From: Paragonimus westermani
Lineage: Eukaryota > Platyhelminthes > Trematoda > Plagiorchiida > Troglotrematidae
DNA: 64,000 nt
Reading direction: 5' to 3'
Assembly: GCA_008508345.1 (NCBI GenBank)
Contig: QNGE01001228.1
Location: forward strand, 58,664-122,663
In this document: piece after piece, positions 35,891-47,397 of the stretch
How positions within the stretch are numbered: position 1 is the first letter of the stretch
How the letters are laid out: each line of letters opens with the position of its first letter
The notes under the pieces: generated by a model
Told to the model about the DNA's origin: nothing
Databases searched by the model: none
What the model saw: the letters and a program-made list of their open reading frames with translations, nothing else
Position numbers and translations under genes: made by a program

Positions 35891-36025
35891 CAACTCCACT
35901 ACTGACGAGCTGTAATTAGAGCGAAACTCGAGTCTAGTGCTTCCTTCGGATAGAGGTTAACTGGAAAGTCTATCTGAACGAGAAAGCTGCGATCAAATGT
36001 GAGTGATGTTTAACTTGAAACTATG
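35891..36025 (+). repeat. Hammerhead-bearing SINE-like repeat, copy 5 (ribozyme and 3' end only)
   Basis: Begins just before the hammerhead and runs through a diverged middle to GCGATCAAATGTGAGTGATG and TTAACTTGAAAC. The tRNA-like half is absent, and the break lies exactly against the inverted copy 4. Confidence 0.8.
35896..35940 (+). ncRNA. Hammerhead ribozyme motif 5 (all core bases intact)
   Basis: Core strands CTGACGA and GAAA and the cleavage triplet GTC all match the hammerhead consensus. Stem I has five pairs (CACTA/TAGTG). Stem II GCTGT/AGAGC has one G-G mismatch around AATT. Stem III is the minimal palindrome CTCGAG. It is the only copy here with an unbroken catalytic core. Confidence 0.82.
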
Positions 36026-36114
36026 ACTATATCTGAACTGTGTGAATAACGAGGTCTCATTTTAAAGTGAGAATACTGATTATTGAAATTAGTCTTTGGT
36101 GTCTGAACTCCGTA

Positions 36115-36245
36115 ATCTGATGAGTAGTTGGGGATTTGGTTTATTTTCTAGTTGAACATCACTCACATTTGATCGCAACCTTCGCATTCACATAGACTTT
36201 CCAGCCAGCCTATTCCGAAAAGAAACGTTAGACTATTCGTTTCAG
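36115..36245 (-). repeat. Ribozyme repeat, copy 6 (3' end only)
   Basis: The + strand reads CTGATGAGTAGTTGGGGATT, then ACTCACATTTGATCGCA and CTTTCCAGCCAGCC, which is the 3' part of the repeat inverted. It stops inside a disrupted hammerhead at about 36230. Confidence 0.8.
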
Positions 36246-37229
36246 CACGCGAGTTCTTCATCGACGACTCGCACCTTACTAACTATTAGAAACACCGTAT
36301 CAATACCTGTCATTGTACACTAGAGAGCATGGTTTTGTAGGTTTTGATATTTAAGTTTATAAGCGGTTGCGCGGCTTCCACTTTTGGCAAACCGCTGTGA
36401 TGTCGACTCAAAAAAGAGGTGTAGATCTTGCATAACAAATGGCAGTGGCTAGTACTGGAGAGGAGATAGAAGGATGGTTTAATCTATTTGCTCACTTGCC
36501 AGGAGTCCTAGTAGCATTGGCACTCAGTAGGAACTTCGTAGAGTGTATGAATCACCATGATTCTGGAAGTTATGTGCAGTTGCGAGAAACCCTGCATGCA
36601 GGCATCGTAACATGCCGGGTTTTGAAGTGACTTCCTAAAGAGAATGTTATGACACTCCCAAGAATTATAAGAACGCAGCCAGGCGGTCATACCAGAAGAC
36701 GGAGTAGCCCATAATAATCTTCTCCTACCGGACATCCTTGCTCTGATATAAATCCCTCAGAGTATATCTGACGATCACTTGTTACATTATTGGTATCTCA
36801 TACTCTGGCGTTTTTCACTCCAGATTATTTAGATGGTCGAATATTTCGTTCTGACCATCTCAAATCCTGTAACCCCTCTATCGGCTGATATGAGATCAAC
36901 CTCACAGGGGTCAATGGAAAGGGAAATACTCGGTTCCTTTGGAACAACTCTTCCCATTCGTCACCTGAATTTTGGAACTCCCGGCGTAACCTGACAACTG
37001 AATGCATAGCGGACAGCATGTTTCGCTGCACAGGACGCTGTCACGTGAAAAACACATTTCGGTGCTCCTCCGTGCCTCTAACCTATAGGGTCCGTGAGTA
37101 GATTCCCACCTCAAAAATTAACAACCTTTGTACAAGGAACCTTTGCCGGCAGGTGGATGCCAGTTGAGAAGAAAAAAGGTTTCATTATTTTGCAGAACTT
37201 ATCAGATTCACTATTTCGCTGGCAGGAGT

Positions 37230-38330
37230 CAGTCTTTATTACTGATAGTTCGAAACACACTCATAAATTGTCGTCTACTGAGTTTACCAAGACTCAACTG
37301 AATGTAATGTAGTTCAGGTATTCCGTTAGATCTTCTCAATAACCTCATTTTTGCCCACACAGAAATCATTCCACTTGATTTCGAAAATGTTATTTGTAGA
37401 CAAACTGATGGTGTAGTTATGACTAACCCTTTGAGTCCCATATTAACGGATATATATTTGGGAATTTTCGAAAGACAGTTCCAAGAAAGGATTTCTGGGG
37501 CCTTGTTCTATAAGGTTTACGTGGGTGACATTCTAGTTTTGGCGAATGAACATGCATTTACATCATTTTATGACGATCTGAACTTCATCATCCGAAACCT
37601 CACTGTATCTTATGAGGTGAAAGTTAAACGTTGTTTACCAGTCTTATACATTCATAACATTAGGTGTCAGAACTGGAAATTGCAACGATCTGTTTATCGT
37701 AAGGCAACATGCAGAGAACAATATTTGCAATTCTCTAGATTTGCACCTATTGCTTATAGACGGGAAGTGATGAGAACAGTATTTCATGGAGCCAGAATGA
37801 TTTGCCTTGCAAATAGAATGGAGGTAGAAGAGTTTAGTAAAAAAATGCTCATGGATAAGGCTTACTCCCAAGAGTTTGCAGATATCCTCAGTAAAAAGAG
37901 AGAACCGTAAACAGCGAGCCGTATTGCAAAGAAAGAGAATATATTTCTGCAGAATCAATTCAAAAGTGACCACCTGACCAACAACATGGGTCACAAACTG
38001 ACGTCGACTTTGTAGTGCACCTATCCAGCTGCCCATCTACGCGTTCTGTTGAACAGTTAGGGCTTGACGTTCCATAACGGTGCCACACACACAACCTATC
38101 AGTCCATCTCCCACGTAATATTCCAGTTCAATCGTAGTTCCAGTGATATCTACATAGGCAGAACCGATCAACGCCTGTATCGACGGATGGCAAAGCACAT
38201 TCCTAAGTGGTTGTCAATAAACGATCTGGTAATTGTAACAGCAGTGACGTTGGTGGATTCCAGCGTGAACTGTTTGAGAAATCCTGCCGGGGAAGTCGAT
38301 CCCCTGAATCATTTGGTGGATTCCATATGA
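37230..38330 (+). pseudogene. Penelope-like element: reverse transcriptase and GIY-YIG endonuclease remnant
   Basis: From 37317 an open frame of 198 codons reads GIPLDLLNNLIFAHTEI, VICRQTDGVV, NPLSPILTDIYLG, then YVGDILVLANEHAF. These are the RT palm motifs of Penelope-like elements, with the catalytic YxDD changed to YVGD at 37518-37529. It continues through KLQRSVYRKAT and LQFSRFAPIAYRREVMR, the standard post-RT linker, to a TAA at 37908. After a broken stretch, 38064-38215 gives the endonuclease core DIYIGRTDQRLYRR and KHIPKWL. A piece of the upstream RT domain (TKTQLNV) is readable at 37290 before a TAA. It is dead: catalytic Asp lost, stops and frameshifts. Confidence 0.9.
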
Positions 38331-38387
38331 GACAGTGGGTCGGGTGAGTAACAGAGTCCAAATGTGAAATTTCCGAGCTCCCGGTGT

Positions 38388-38467
38388 GGTTTCGTAGCTC
38401 AGCTGGTAGAGCGCCCGTCGCGTTGAGGCATGCTGTGTCTGTCGCTGGTTCGAATCCAGCCGAAGCC
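38388..38467 (+). ncRNA. tRNA-like segment downstream of Penelope endonuclease
   Basis: Acceptor GGTTTCG (38388-38394) pairs with CGAAGCC (38461-38467) over seven positions. The D-arm/A-box reads TAGCTCAGCTGGTAGAG. The T-arm is GCTGG/CCAGC around TTCGAAT (B-box GGTTCGAATCC). The middle is about 8 bases too long and makes no good five-pair anticodon stem, so I do not call it a functional tRNA. The same block occurs in the related copy at about 34585-34665, so it belongs to a repeat. Confidence 0.7.
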
Positions 38468-38499
38468 CTGACTTTTCACAGTTGGATCTCATCTAAAAA

Positions 38500-40535
38500 A
38501 CTGTAACAAGCCCAAAGAACCCTGTTTCATCGATCACCAAACATCGTGACAACAATTTAGGACGTGTTCTACTACTCGATGAGACTGTTCTTGATATGTT
38601 CTGCTTATGTAAACGTCGTTGAAAATTCAAGGGTACAAAAATACAACATGGGAGACGAAATAGTCAGACAAACACTGTTCATAACTATATGGACCGTTGG
38701 CTGTTTGAACCAAGCGGACAAGTACAAGACATGATAGACTTCACTTTGTGCCTGATGTCATTTTGTAGCAGAAGGCGTTCAATAGAGCACACTCTTCACT
38801 GTTCAACTCTTTGGCTGCCACCCTACGCGCACACCCGCGTTTATGAGCCAGAATTCCCGTCAACAACACACACCCGGTTTGAGCTCACATGTTGTGTGCA
38901 CTTCTGTCCGGTTTGTGTTTGTAATCGACGTCTTCTGTAAAACGACTTCCATTGTTCCGACCTCATTGGGCAATGACTTGTCCGGTCGCTCTTGTTATCA
39001 GCACTCTATCCACTATGGGTTTTTATGACATTTCACGGCCGTGTCGAGATTTTTCCCCCAATGTTGGGATAATCGCCCTTCTGACCAGATCCTCCGTCCT
39101 ATTTACCTGCCATGTCTCGTCCATTGAAGCGTGCTCGTTGAGCAGTAGCTCTCCCAGTCGCCCGTGTTGTTCACAACCCGCTTATTTTGGGCTTTCGGAT
39201 GTACCTCATCGTTTAAGTCATCCACCATAATTTGTCAGGTGGTTTGTCCGTAGTAAACTCCTTCTGAGCCTTTCGAACTGATTCAATGCATTTGTTCTTT
39301 TTGTTGTGAGATCCCGTTATTATCTGAAGATATCAATTGTGTACAGTTTTTCGTGCGGTCTGTTGTTCTACTCCCGGCTTACCAGGTTCACAACCATGGT
39401 GGGCTTTATGGAGCAGGGTCTCCGCCAAGAGCCGAAGATATCGCCAACTCCTCTTGTCCTATGATCATCAGGTCGTTGTTTTGTCCATTCGTCAAGCATG
39501 GTGATTAGTACATCCAAAAAAACGAGTTGCCGTTTGATTCTGCTTCGTAAGGCTAAGATAGATTTGGACGAATAGAGTTAAGGGAGCTAAAGAGCAAGTC
39601 AAAATGCTCAAAATTAATGAAATCAATGATTCTACAGCTCGTACAATACGGCCTAAATGGTATTACCTGGGACTTGTGTACACAAAAGTGGTCGCGGCAA
39701 CCCACCAAATTGTCCTAGTGTTGATGCCACAATACTGGAAACAGAAGTGTGCATTTCCATTCCCAGTGTATCTTTATCTGTCCGTCGTATACAACCGGAT
39801 TATTTTATATTCGTGAATGATGGTAGTAAACCGAATGTCTCAGTGAACCGTGCGACAGGCACTGACGCTACACTACGGCCAACGCAATTCCCCCATCAAA
39901 CATTGAGTTTGATAGCCAGAAGTGAAGATCTTAACTACCAACAGCTTCATCCGCTTCTAGTTCCTCCCCTACGCTTTATCACCAAGTAACCATCGTTCAC
40001 CGTACCTGGATAACCAGCTCAAACTCACGACACTGGATTTAAAAGGTCTTCAATTTTAGGACAAAAATGAGCTTACTCTAAAACTGTGAGTAGTCTAAAA
40101 AATACTCATTTTAACTGCGAAACCAACATGACGCTTGTCTTGGGCGTCTGACGTAATCGGAAACATTATTTCCTCGGAAAGGGGAGGAGGGGTAAAACGT
40201 TTTCGTGATGAGGTAACGACAACAGGTTTTGGATTAACTGGCTTAGCCTGTTAATTAATAAAGACAGGGAGGTACCCTGTAATAACTGCTGGTAGGGTTT
40301 TACCCAACGGTGTGAAAAAATTCAACGCAGTTTAATGAATAGCATTCGTTTACGTTCGTGCTTGTAGGATATGACCGCAAGGGCCGTAAAATGAATATAT
40401 TGATCAGAACAAGTGGGTTTTTATGTATATTCCTTGCCAACTAGCTATTTGCTGTAGTACTAAGCAGACGATCTAGGAGAGGTATATATTCGACGATCGC
40501 ACTTCCATCGTGAAATTGGTGTTTCTGTGCAATGA
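38500..40535. other. No recognised feature
   Basis: Only short open frames occur, the longest at 39657-39989 on the + strand (110 codons, no recognised domain, no clear splice context). Confidence 0.35.
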
Positions 40536-40539
40536 ATTC

Positions 40540-41090
40540 AACTAAGCTTACGGTTGAAGCAATTTTTCTTTGGATGCAGTAACAAGAAATAGGTCTCCTA
40601 CATATCATTTTGAAAATAGGACTTGCATTTCGTATAAGGCCTGCATTCTTATTAGGCCCGTGAATATATTTGCTAATACCGGGTTTAGCGAACTGCCAAT
40701 CGCGACCCCATCTACTTTTCTAGAATGAACTCCGTCGAACAGAAACCGTACGATACGAGCACAGAGAAAGCAATCTGTTCAGTTTAACTGGAGGAACTCC
40801 AAGCTACAGGTTGTTTGTATTTGTCTAATTGCGAATATTACTGATCAATTCATTGACAGGAACATTAAAAAATAATTACTGGACATTTAAATACGACGTT
40901 ACGATGCGTTTAAAATTGCTATCCGAGACGAAGTCGACGAACTGGAATATATCTTTGAAACCAAATATACTGAGTCCAGAGCTTAATGATTTGAGTGTTT
41001 CAACTAGCCATCTAGCAAGTTGATGATAGGGCGAGTTGACCTTACAAAGTGTGTGCCTAAGTGGGACTTTCTCAGCGTGCGTTTTTGAGA
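40540..41090 (-). pseudogene. Penelope-like reverse transcriptase remnant
   Basis: On the - strand: KTHAEKVPLRHTLCKVNSP and YHQLARWLVETLK (fingers), FVDFVSDSNF, then a decayed motif A (IVTSYLNVQ, stop, LFFNVPV), FDGVHSRKVDGVAIGSSLNP and VLANIFTGL, and YVGDLFLVTASKEK at 40593 and below. The YxDD box again reads YVGD. At least four in-frame stops and frameshifts are present, and no linker or endonuclease was found to the left. Confidence 0.85.
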
Positions 41091-41119
41091 CCATGAATTT
41101 GAATAATCATACGGTCTTT

Positions 41120-44100
41120 TGGGGTTAGCTGAGTTTTGATAGTCTGGTTCCAGCGTGATGAAGCATTCTTGAGATGTTGAAATCGTTAGTTTCATTTCAA
41201 TAATTGAATATCCATCTGTTCAATACCGATTTCCAATTTGGACTTTTCTGATGAAATGCACTGCATCCTGATTAAGCAAAATACGTCATTCATTAGTACC
41301 GCCCCTGAACTTCTGTCCGGTGGCGGTATCACTGTTCCCACTTTTTAATTAAGCCTTTGCAACGCGCTCATGTGGACGTTCTTGAGTAAGGAGAACTTAC
41401 TGATTAAAGTTTGTTGATATTGATGAGTTAAATCGAAAAGTTTGGCTTTAACCTAACTGGACATGTCAGCGATTCTTGGATCCAGGGCATTTAACTGATC
41501 ATATAAATATTCAACCTGTTCACCTGTTCTTTTGTCGTGCCCTCTTCAACTAGTTTCAGCATTCGTTTGTGCAGTAACCACATATATATCTAGGGGTTCA
41601 GCTTGAACTCTTATGCTTCTCATTTTCAACATCCAGATCATTGCGACCGCCAACTTTCACAAGTAGTCTTCGACCTGTACTTCTTGAATTTTCAACATTC
41701 GCATTAACATTGCTAGCAATGACACTGCCATGCCACTGCGTCCAGAACGTCACCGATTTGGCATTAACAAACGTATTGTCTTCGTCTCTCATCTTGTTGT
41801 ACCTGCAACACTTTCTCTGTATTAACTGATGAGAAGCGAACGAACTGTTTTGTGCAGGACATCTTACGCTCTACAATTCACTTCTAAATGAATAAATTAG
41901 TAACGTTCACGTGCTGATTAGTCGAGATATCTAGGTTGATGATCGAGCAATTATTGCACGGAATGTGCGAATGTCTTTTAAAATGCTACAGAAACCATCA
42001 ATAAGAGTGTACCAGTGCGTTCCACAAGTGATATCTGGTTTCAGCCTGATGAGTTCGTTCACACCAATTTATGTGCGGTTACTATCCACAAAATGAACTA
42101 AGGAGCGTGTGATCTAACGTGACATGAGCATATTCACACAGACAGATATATAAATCGAATTAATCACCTCAGGACACACAAATCCGATGTGCCTTTGGTG
42201 AAATGCAGCTGTGGATTCTAAATTGCCATCAGGAACATCTTACTTACACTATATAAAGTCCTGGAGGAGTCCGTTTGCGAACACCCACGATAAGTGTAAT
42301 ATGTGCGTCCGACCCCCTAACTCACCCAACCACACCAGATGCGATCAGTACACACATGTTTCGTAATCACCGAATCAAAACCCGTATGATACGAATGTTT
42401 TGCATCGACCCAAAGTGATGAGATATATCGTTTCTCAAGAGGAGGCAGGTTTTCAAAGAAAAGTCAACTCAAACTGAGCAACATTATTGAACGAGCTGTC
42501 CACGCGAATCTTGATAACGCGACAACTTACCCTCATCACGGCACGGATAGATTAGTCAAACGACATATTGACAGCAAGTCGAATGACATGGTTCAGTAAC
42601 GATGCCACAAACTGGGACAGGCCAAGCGACGCCTAAAGTTTTTGTAATATGAATACAAAATATGTAACCAATAGAGCAATAAACCCAAAATGGCGTGATC
42701 TGTCTCAGATTTTACAGAAAAAATGTTAGGTTTTGTTTGGTCTTCTATTAAATTGTGAATCTGACTTTGTTCATGAATGCAGCCTTTTAGTATCTATCGG
42801 TTTGTGGAAAAAACTAGCGTGATGACACAGTCCGTTAGGGAAATATTGTATATTTACTTTGTCCATTTGTACTCACCGGCGTTTGCTGGTACCCTGTCTA
42901 ACATTTCCTCATGAATGCGTGGCCGGAGTTCCGCTTTTGGCCGTGGCAAGAACTGCACATTACTGACGCGCCTTTGCAGAGACGAAAATCTAGTATGGGC
43001 CTTTTTCGGAAGAGGCCAGCTCAAAATTATGAGATTATATGAAAAATGCACTCAGTTTTGAATGGTATCTAATTGATGAAAGCGCCTGAAATTTCTACCG
43101 GAATTAACCATTGAGTATCGTGAACAGGTACTTGATCGGCGATTGCGTGTTTTTGGTGGTTCCGGATGAATTTCAAGTGAAAATTAATATAGCGTGATTA
43201 GTGTGATGTGCCACTCAGTTCGTTACTGGGTTGAGGGAGAAAGACTTGAATTCCAGTGAGCCGGGTCTTTGGTAACTTCTCCGAGAAGTGTAATTGACCA
43301 ATTGATACGAGTACACTTGAGAAGAAGCATAGCCACACTGCTTAGTGGTTTTTGGGGTTGGCTTTCATGCGTGGTTTTTCGGTGAACCCCACACGTTTGT
43401 CAAAAAATGGGAGTTCTGTTTCTACTGTCCACTGGCGTGGTTTGATTGTCAAAATACGTTAAGATAATCTTTTTCTCTAGTGGGTATAGTTGGCGTGTGT
43501 ATGTGGCTTTTTGGTGACCACTATTCGGCAGCTAACATGGTCGTTCCACTTTTAACTCTCCAGGCGCCCGGTCAGAAAATCCTTAGATGCACCGTGTCTC
43601 TCTTCAGCCATTCGGAATTTAAGTATATTCTACCGACCGTTCAGCATTTCTTATACGAATGCTAACCAACTTAGCTAATACTCTTGTTTAAACACCACAC
43701 AAAACAGTATTGCATGCGGAGGTCTTGTTCATTGACAGGCATTCTAGGGGATGCACGTGTAGTGAACAGTTTTAGGGTGCGGAAACGAATATCACTTGTT
43801 CAGGTGCCATAGTTTTCTTACTGAGAAAGTTTACAGCAGGAACGCTAACGGGCTTCCCCCTGGATGTAAATGAATGATAGAATTGGTAGTCAATGCTTAT
43901 GAGTTGTTGGGCTAGGTACACTTATTTGTTAGTAGGAAACCAACAACTCCACACCATATTCATGTTAATTTATTGGCAGCTGCGCGGGTCAACCTACTCA
44001 ATAAGTTACTGTAGGAAGGAGAGTTGCAGTTGTCCATCACCACACCCAGACTACAATCAGGTAGTAGAAGAGTGGCCTGAATCTATAGACCATAAGTATT

Positions 44101-46055
44101 ATGAGCTTTGGTGTCATAATATGTGGTCTCCTGGATAAAATTCTTGGTTTGTCAGGCTAAATGAAATCTCGTTGTGACGTGCTGTGACAGCTTGAGAAAG
44201 TATGTTTTGTAGCAATCTTCTATCTTGACTTTACAATGGTTTTCTGTCTCGTATCAAACTGAAGTTTGCAACCAAATCTTAAAATATATTGTATATTTCC
44301 GAACTTACTAATGCTGCCTGAAACCTTAAAAATTAGGTGGGGTTACGTGTGAATGGATGGCACTCGTCTATATAGGCCACCATTATCACACCTGGTGACC
44401 GGACGATGGATCCTTTGTTTTCCTTGTACATGTTGGAAATCGATCGGGAACGTCCAGTGGCTCCTGCTGGATCTTCTCAATTGATGTCCACGACATACGT
44501 TGACGGGACTAAACATTTTCACGAAAGAACCTTGTTGAAAGGTGGCAGAGGACGGTTGACTGAGAATTTTCACGGAACTGAACAAACTGTAGGTAGCTCA
44601 TGGAATTCATTTAATCATAAAAAGAAACGGAGAAGCGGGCGAATATCTTGAAAGCGATATAGTTGAGGAACGACGGGGTTCCGATGGCCTTTTAACCCAT
44701 ATCTATTGGTAGTTCAGGGAGACAAAGAGTCACAACACCAGCAGCAGGAGATAGCAATCTCTAGAAAGACAGCTACCCTTGTATTCTGGTGCAAGGACTA
44801 CGTCCGAACACTTCTTGACTACTGTGTACAGTCACGACAACTTTATTCACTAAAATTGTTCGAAACGCCAAGAAATTTTAGAGGCAGACTGACTAAACAC
44901 TTGGCGAGACTGTGGCAGACTCAGGAATCTTTGTTCTGGAGTGGATATGAAAGAAGTGTGGGTTTGTCGAAACTTTAAAAACGTCAGACATGTTATTGAC
45001 TGCAGATCGGCAGTGGAGCAATAAATTAGCATGAATGGGAAAGACAACGAAAATATAGGAATATTTCTTATCTTGTACAGTGATAAATATGTGAAACGAA
45101 ACCACTTGCAAGGCAGTTCTGATCCCATGTGGTGGCTAACTTTAAAAGTAGACCTGAACGAATGTTGAGCAAGGTTTCAATGAGAGTGAATAATGGCTTT
45201 GTGTCCAGTTGTAACCTCGTTGTTTTCCATTCACTCTCTCACTTCTTTCACATATCTTTCCTCTACAATTTCCTTGGGATCAACGTCAGTACAACATAGA
45301 GTCCGGACAAATAAAACCAGAGGTAACGATTCACTTTGGACCAGATTCAACAGTCCATGGTTTCGCTGTCGGATAGGCAGTCTTCCACAGCGGGGAGCCT
45401 GGACAGAATGACTTACCGGTCAGTTTAGTTTCTTCTTAATGAGAAGGAGATAAGAGACACTTGGAATGTTCATACTCACTTGACCGATTTTGATTTTATC
45501 AACTGATCGGCTAGCGATCAGTGGGTCTTCCGGGGTAAGAATACCGTTTCTCAGTTTCTACGAAGGCTTGGTCGCGAGCGTTCTGGCAGTTTCTGTTAGA
45601 CGGTCGCCAAACTGTTTGTTCAACCCTTTTCTTGACGGAAGCAGGCCGAGTGAGAGGGCCTCTTCAACATTAGTCTCACTTTTGTACGGCCTTCTAAACT
45701 GGTTATTACAAAAGACTGGACATCACCGGGTATTCAACTTGTGTGTAGATGAACTGAACTGTAATGAATACAGGGGAATACAGACAAGAGGTGACGATGT
45801 GACTAACAGTCGTGTCCGACAATTCCTTCTGAATTCAATACACTCACATAGTTTTCTTCCGGACGTGTCATGAGACAAACCGCCACGACAAAGATGTGAC
45901 TGTAAACGAATGGTAATAAAGGCTATTAATAGACTACACACAATAATTGGTTAGACCCGTGCCGGAAATTGACTGAATATTACATCGCACGATCATGATC
46001 AAATGTTTATTTAGTTAGAATGGACAAGATTCCTTTGTGGCCGTGGAGGTCGCGA
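41120..46055. other. No recognised gene; one diverged ribozyme repeat inside
   Basis: Apart from the diverged repeat at 42905-43025, open frames up to about 127 codons (for example 45490-45873 +) have no similarity that I recognise. Confidence 0.35.
42905..43025 (+). repeat. Ribozyme repeat, old diverged copy
   Basis: Reads CATGAATGCGTGGCCGGAGT, then GGCCGTGGCAAG, ACTGCACATTACTGACGC, a scrambled stem II, GACGAAAATCTAGT and GAAGAGGCCAGCTC, in the same order as the other copies. The hammerhead is no longer foldable in consensus form. Confidence 0.6.
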
Positions 46056-46058
46056 AAA

Positions 46059-46484
46059 CTAGATGAATTTCTTTTGAGAGCACAGGTCAGGGTTGCGTAA
46101 TCTGGCAGGTTTGGTGGTCGTCAGAGTGCGCTGATGGACTGTTTTAAGTTGAGTATTGACAGCTGTGTAGACAACCTGGAATGCCTTGGTGACGTCTATG
46201 CGATGATTGATGTCAGCGAGATATGTGGCAATGTTGTCAGTGATTGATTCGCGGCAAGTGACTACCGTCCAGGCTGGATTATATTCTTTGATCCTTTATG
46301 ACAAGCGCCCATTTCTACGACCAACGTATTTTGCAGCAAAACAGCAACTTGAAACTGAATACACGAGAAGTGATTGACCGTGGACTAGCACCTTATCTTT
46401 CAGGCCTAATCTTAACACTGACATTGTTGTGAGCCAACTTTTTAAGGTTGTCGCTGGGATAGTACGTCTAAGTGACCGGTACAT
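46059..46484 (-). pseudogene. Penelope-like linker and GIY-YIG endonuclease, one stop in frame
   Basis: On the - strand a single frame runs from LRRTIPATTLKSWL through CCFAAKYVGRRNGRLS (GIY-YIG core, with the YVG of the family), a TAA, RIKEYNPAW, NIATYLADINHRIDVTKAFQ, VVYTA, ARLRNPDLCSQKKFI and a TAG at 46059-46061. Apart from the TAA after NGRLS the whole endonuclease domain is open, so this is one of the better preserved copies. No RT was recognised upstream. Confidence 0.88.
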
Positions 46485-46785
46485 GCCAAGGTTGAACTGA
46501 TCTGCTACAGCGAAGCGTGTACTGTATTAGGGACCTGAAAGATGGTTGTTAAATCGTCTTGTAGCTGCATAACAACAAATGTACCGTCAACCTATTGGCG
46601 GTACATATTAAGACTTCGAATGGTCGATTGCGGTCGAGGTTGTAATTTGCCCACGAATGCGTCTCTCATCAGTGCATCTATCTATACAGCTCGCCGTTAA
46701 ACACGAAATGAACAGTGAGGATGCACCGCAAAATTAAGTCTTTTACGTCTGATTTTTTTCATCTGAAAATTCCCTCCGAATGAAG

Positions 46786-47046
46786 ATGTCATCACCGTTT
46801 GACAGAAGAGTAACGTTTGTCCAACTGAATACCGCAGACGGTTGTCCATTGACGATAGCTTCACAAGACTCGTCTGATGTTGTCCTATGGTATGCAATAG
46901 CGAAGTCCGTTCAGTACAACGGCATGTTCCTGTCTCTTTCTGTTGTCACATTCCATAAATATGTACAACTGAGTTGTAAGCGGAGTACTGATGATTGTGA
47001 AATTATACCAGTTGGAGCAAATGGTGAACTGTTGACACGTTTTCAG
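46786..47046 (+). CDS. Candidate exon, unknown
   Basis: An open frame of 87 codons ends exactly at a TTTTCAG|GTGAAC donor. It includes FVQLNTADGCPLTIASQDSS, LWYAIAKSVQYNGMF and GANGELLTRFQ. It could start at an ATG at 46786 or after the AG just before it. No family recognised. The ribozyme repeat begins 50 bases further on. Confidence 0.25.
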
Positions 47047-47099
47047 GTGAACTGAGATTCGCATAAAGACATTGTCACTAATTTCATGTTGAACATCGC

Positions 47100-47397
47100 C
47101 GATAGTTGATCATGGCCTTCAGATTCAGACAGACTTTTCAGCCACCCTCTTACAGAAAGCACTTGACTCGAGTTTCGCTCTCCTTAGGGCTCGTCAATAG
47201 TGCATATCCTTGCCACGACTGGGATTTAACTCCGACCACTCGTTCATGAGGCAACCCTGTTGGCCATTGCACCATTCAACTCACATTAGGCACGACCGAA
47301 TTACCAAATCTGAACGCTCAACCACTCTCGCTTGTGAGCAATGATCAGGTTACCGAGTCGTCTCGAGAGGAGACACAGTAACTGCCCTGTTAATGAG
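47100..47397 (-). repeat. Hammerhead-bearing SINE-like repeat, inverted partner of copy 7
   Basis: On the - strand: CAGGGCAGTTACTGTGTCTC, GCGAGAGTGGTTGAGCG, A-box TGGTGCAATGG, B-box GAGTTAAATCCC, hammerhead, GGGTGGCTGAAAAGTC. It meets the + strand copy 7 head to head at about 47397. Confidence 0.88.
47159..47203 (-). ncRNA. Hammerhead ribozyme motif 6 (one core change)
   Basis: The core reads TTGACGA (C changed to U). Stem II GCCCT/AGAGC has one mismatch. Stem I GCACTA/AAGTGC has one mismatch at the junction. GAAA, CTCGAG and GTC are intact but the triplet is followed by A. Confidence 0.72.

Noticed and set aside
36825..37114. Left-pointing open frames just before the 37 kb Penelope copy
   Set aside because: They overlap the degraded 5' part of the + strand element and have no recognised domain.
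38388..38467. A functional tRNA gene
   Set aside because: The acceptor, D and T arms look good, but the central part is about 8 bases too long and gives no five-pair anticodon stem. A diverged copy in the same repeat context exists at about 34.6 kb, so I treat it as tRNA-like repeat sequence.
38214..38492. Left-pointing 92-codon frame over the tRNA-like block
   Set aside because: Its ALYQLSYE segment is the antisense translation of tRNA D-arm sequence, a common artefact. The frame is a shadow of the repeat.
41830..42060. Other CTGATGAG strings as extra hammerheads (41830, 42053, 31991, 50515)
   Set aside because: None is followed by a closing stem II and GAAA, and none has a stem I partner.
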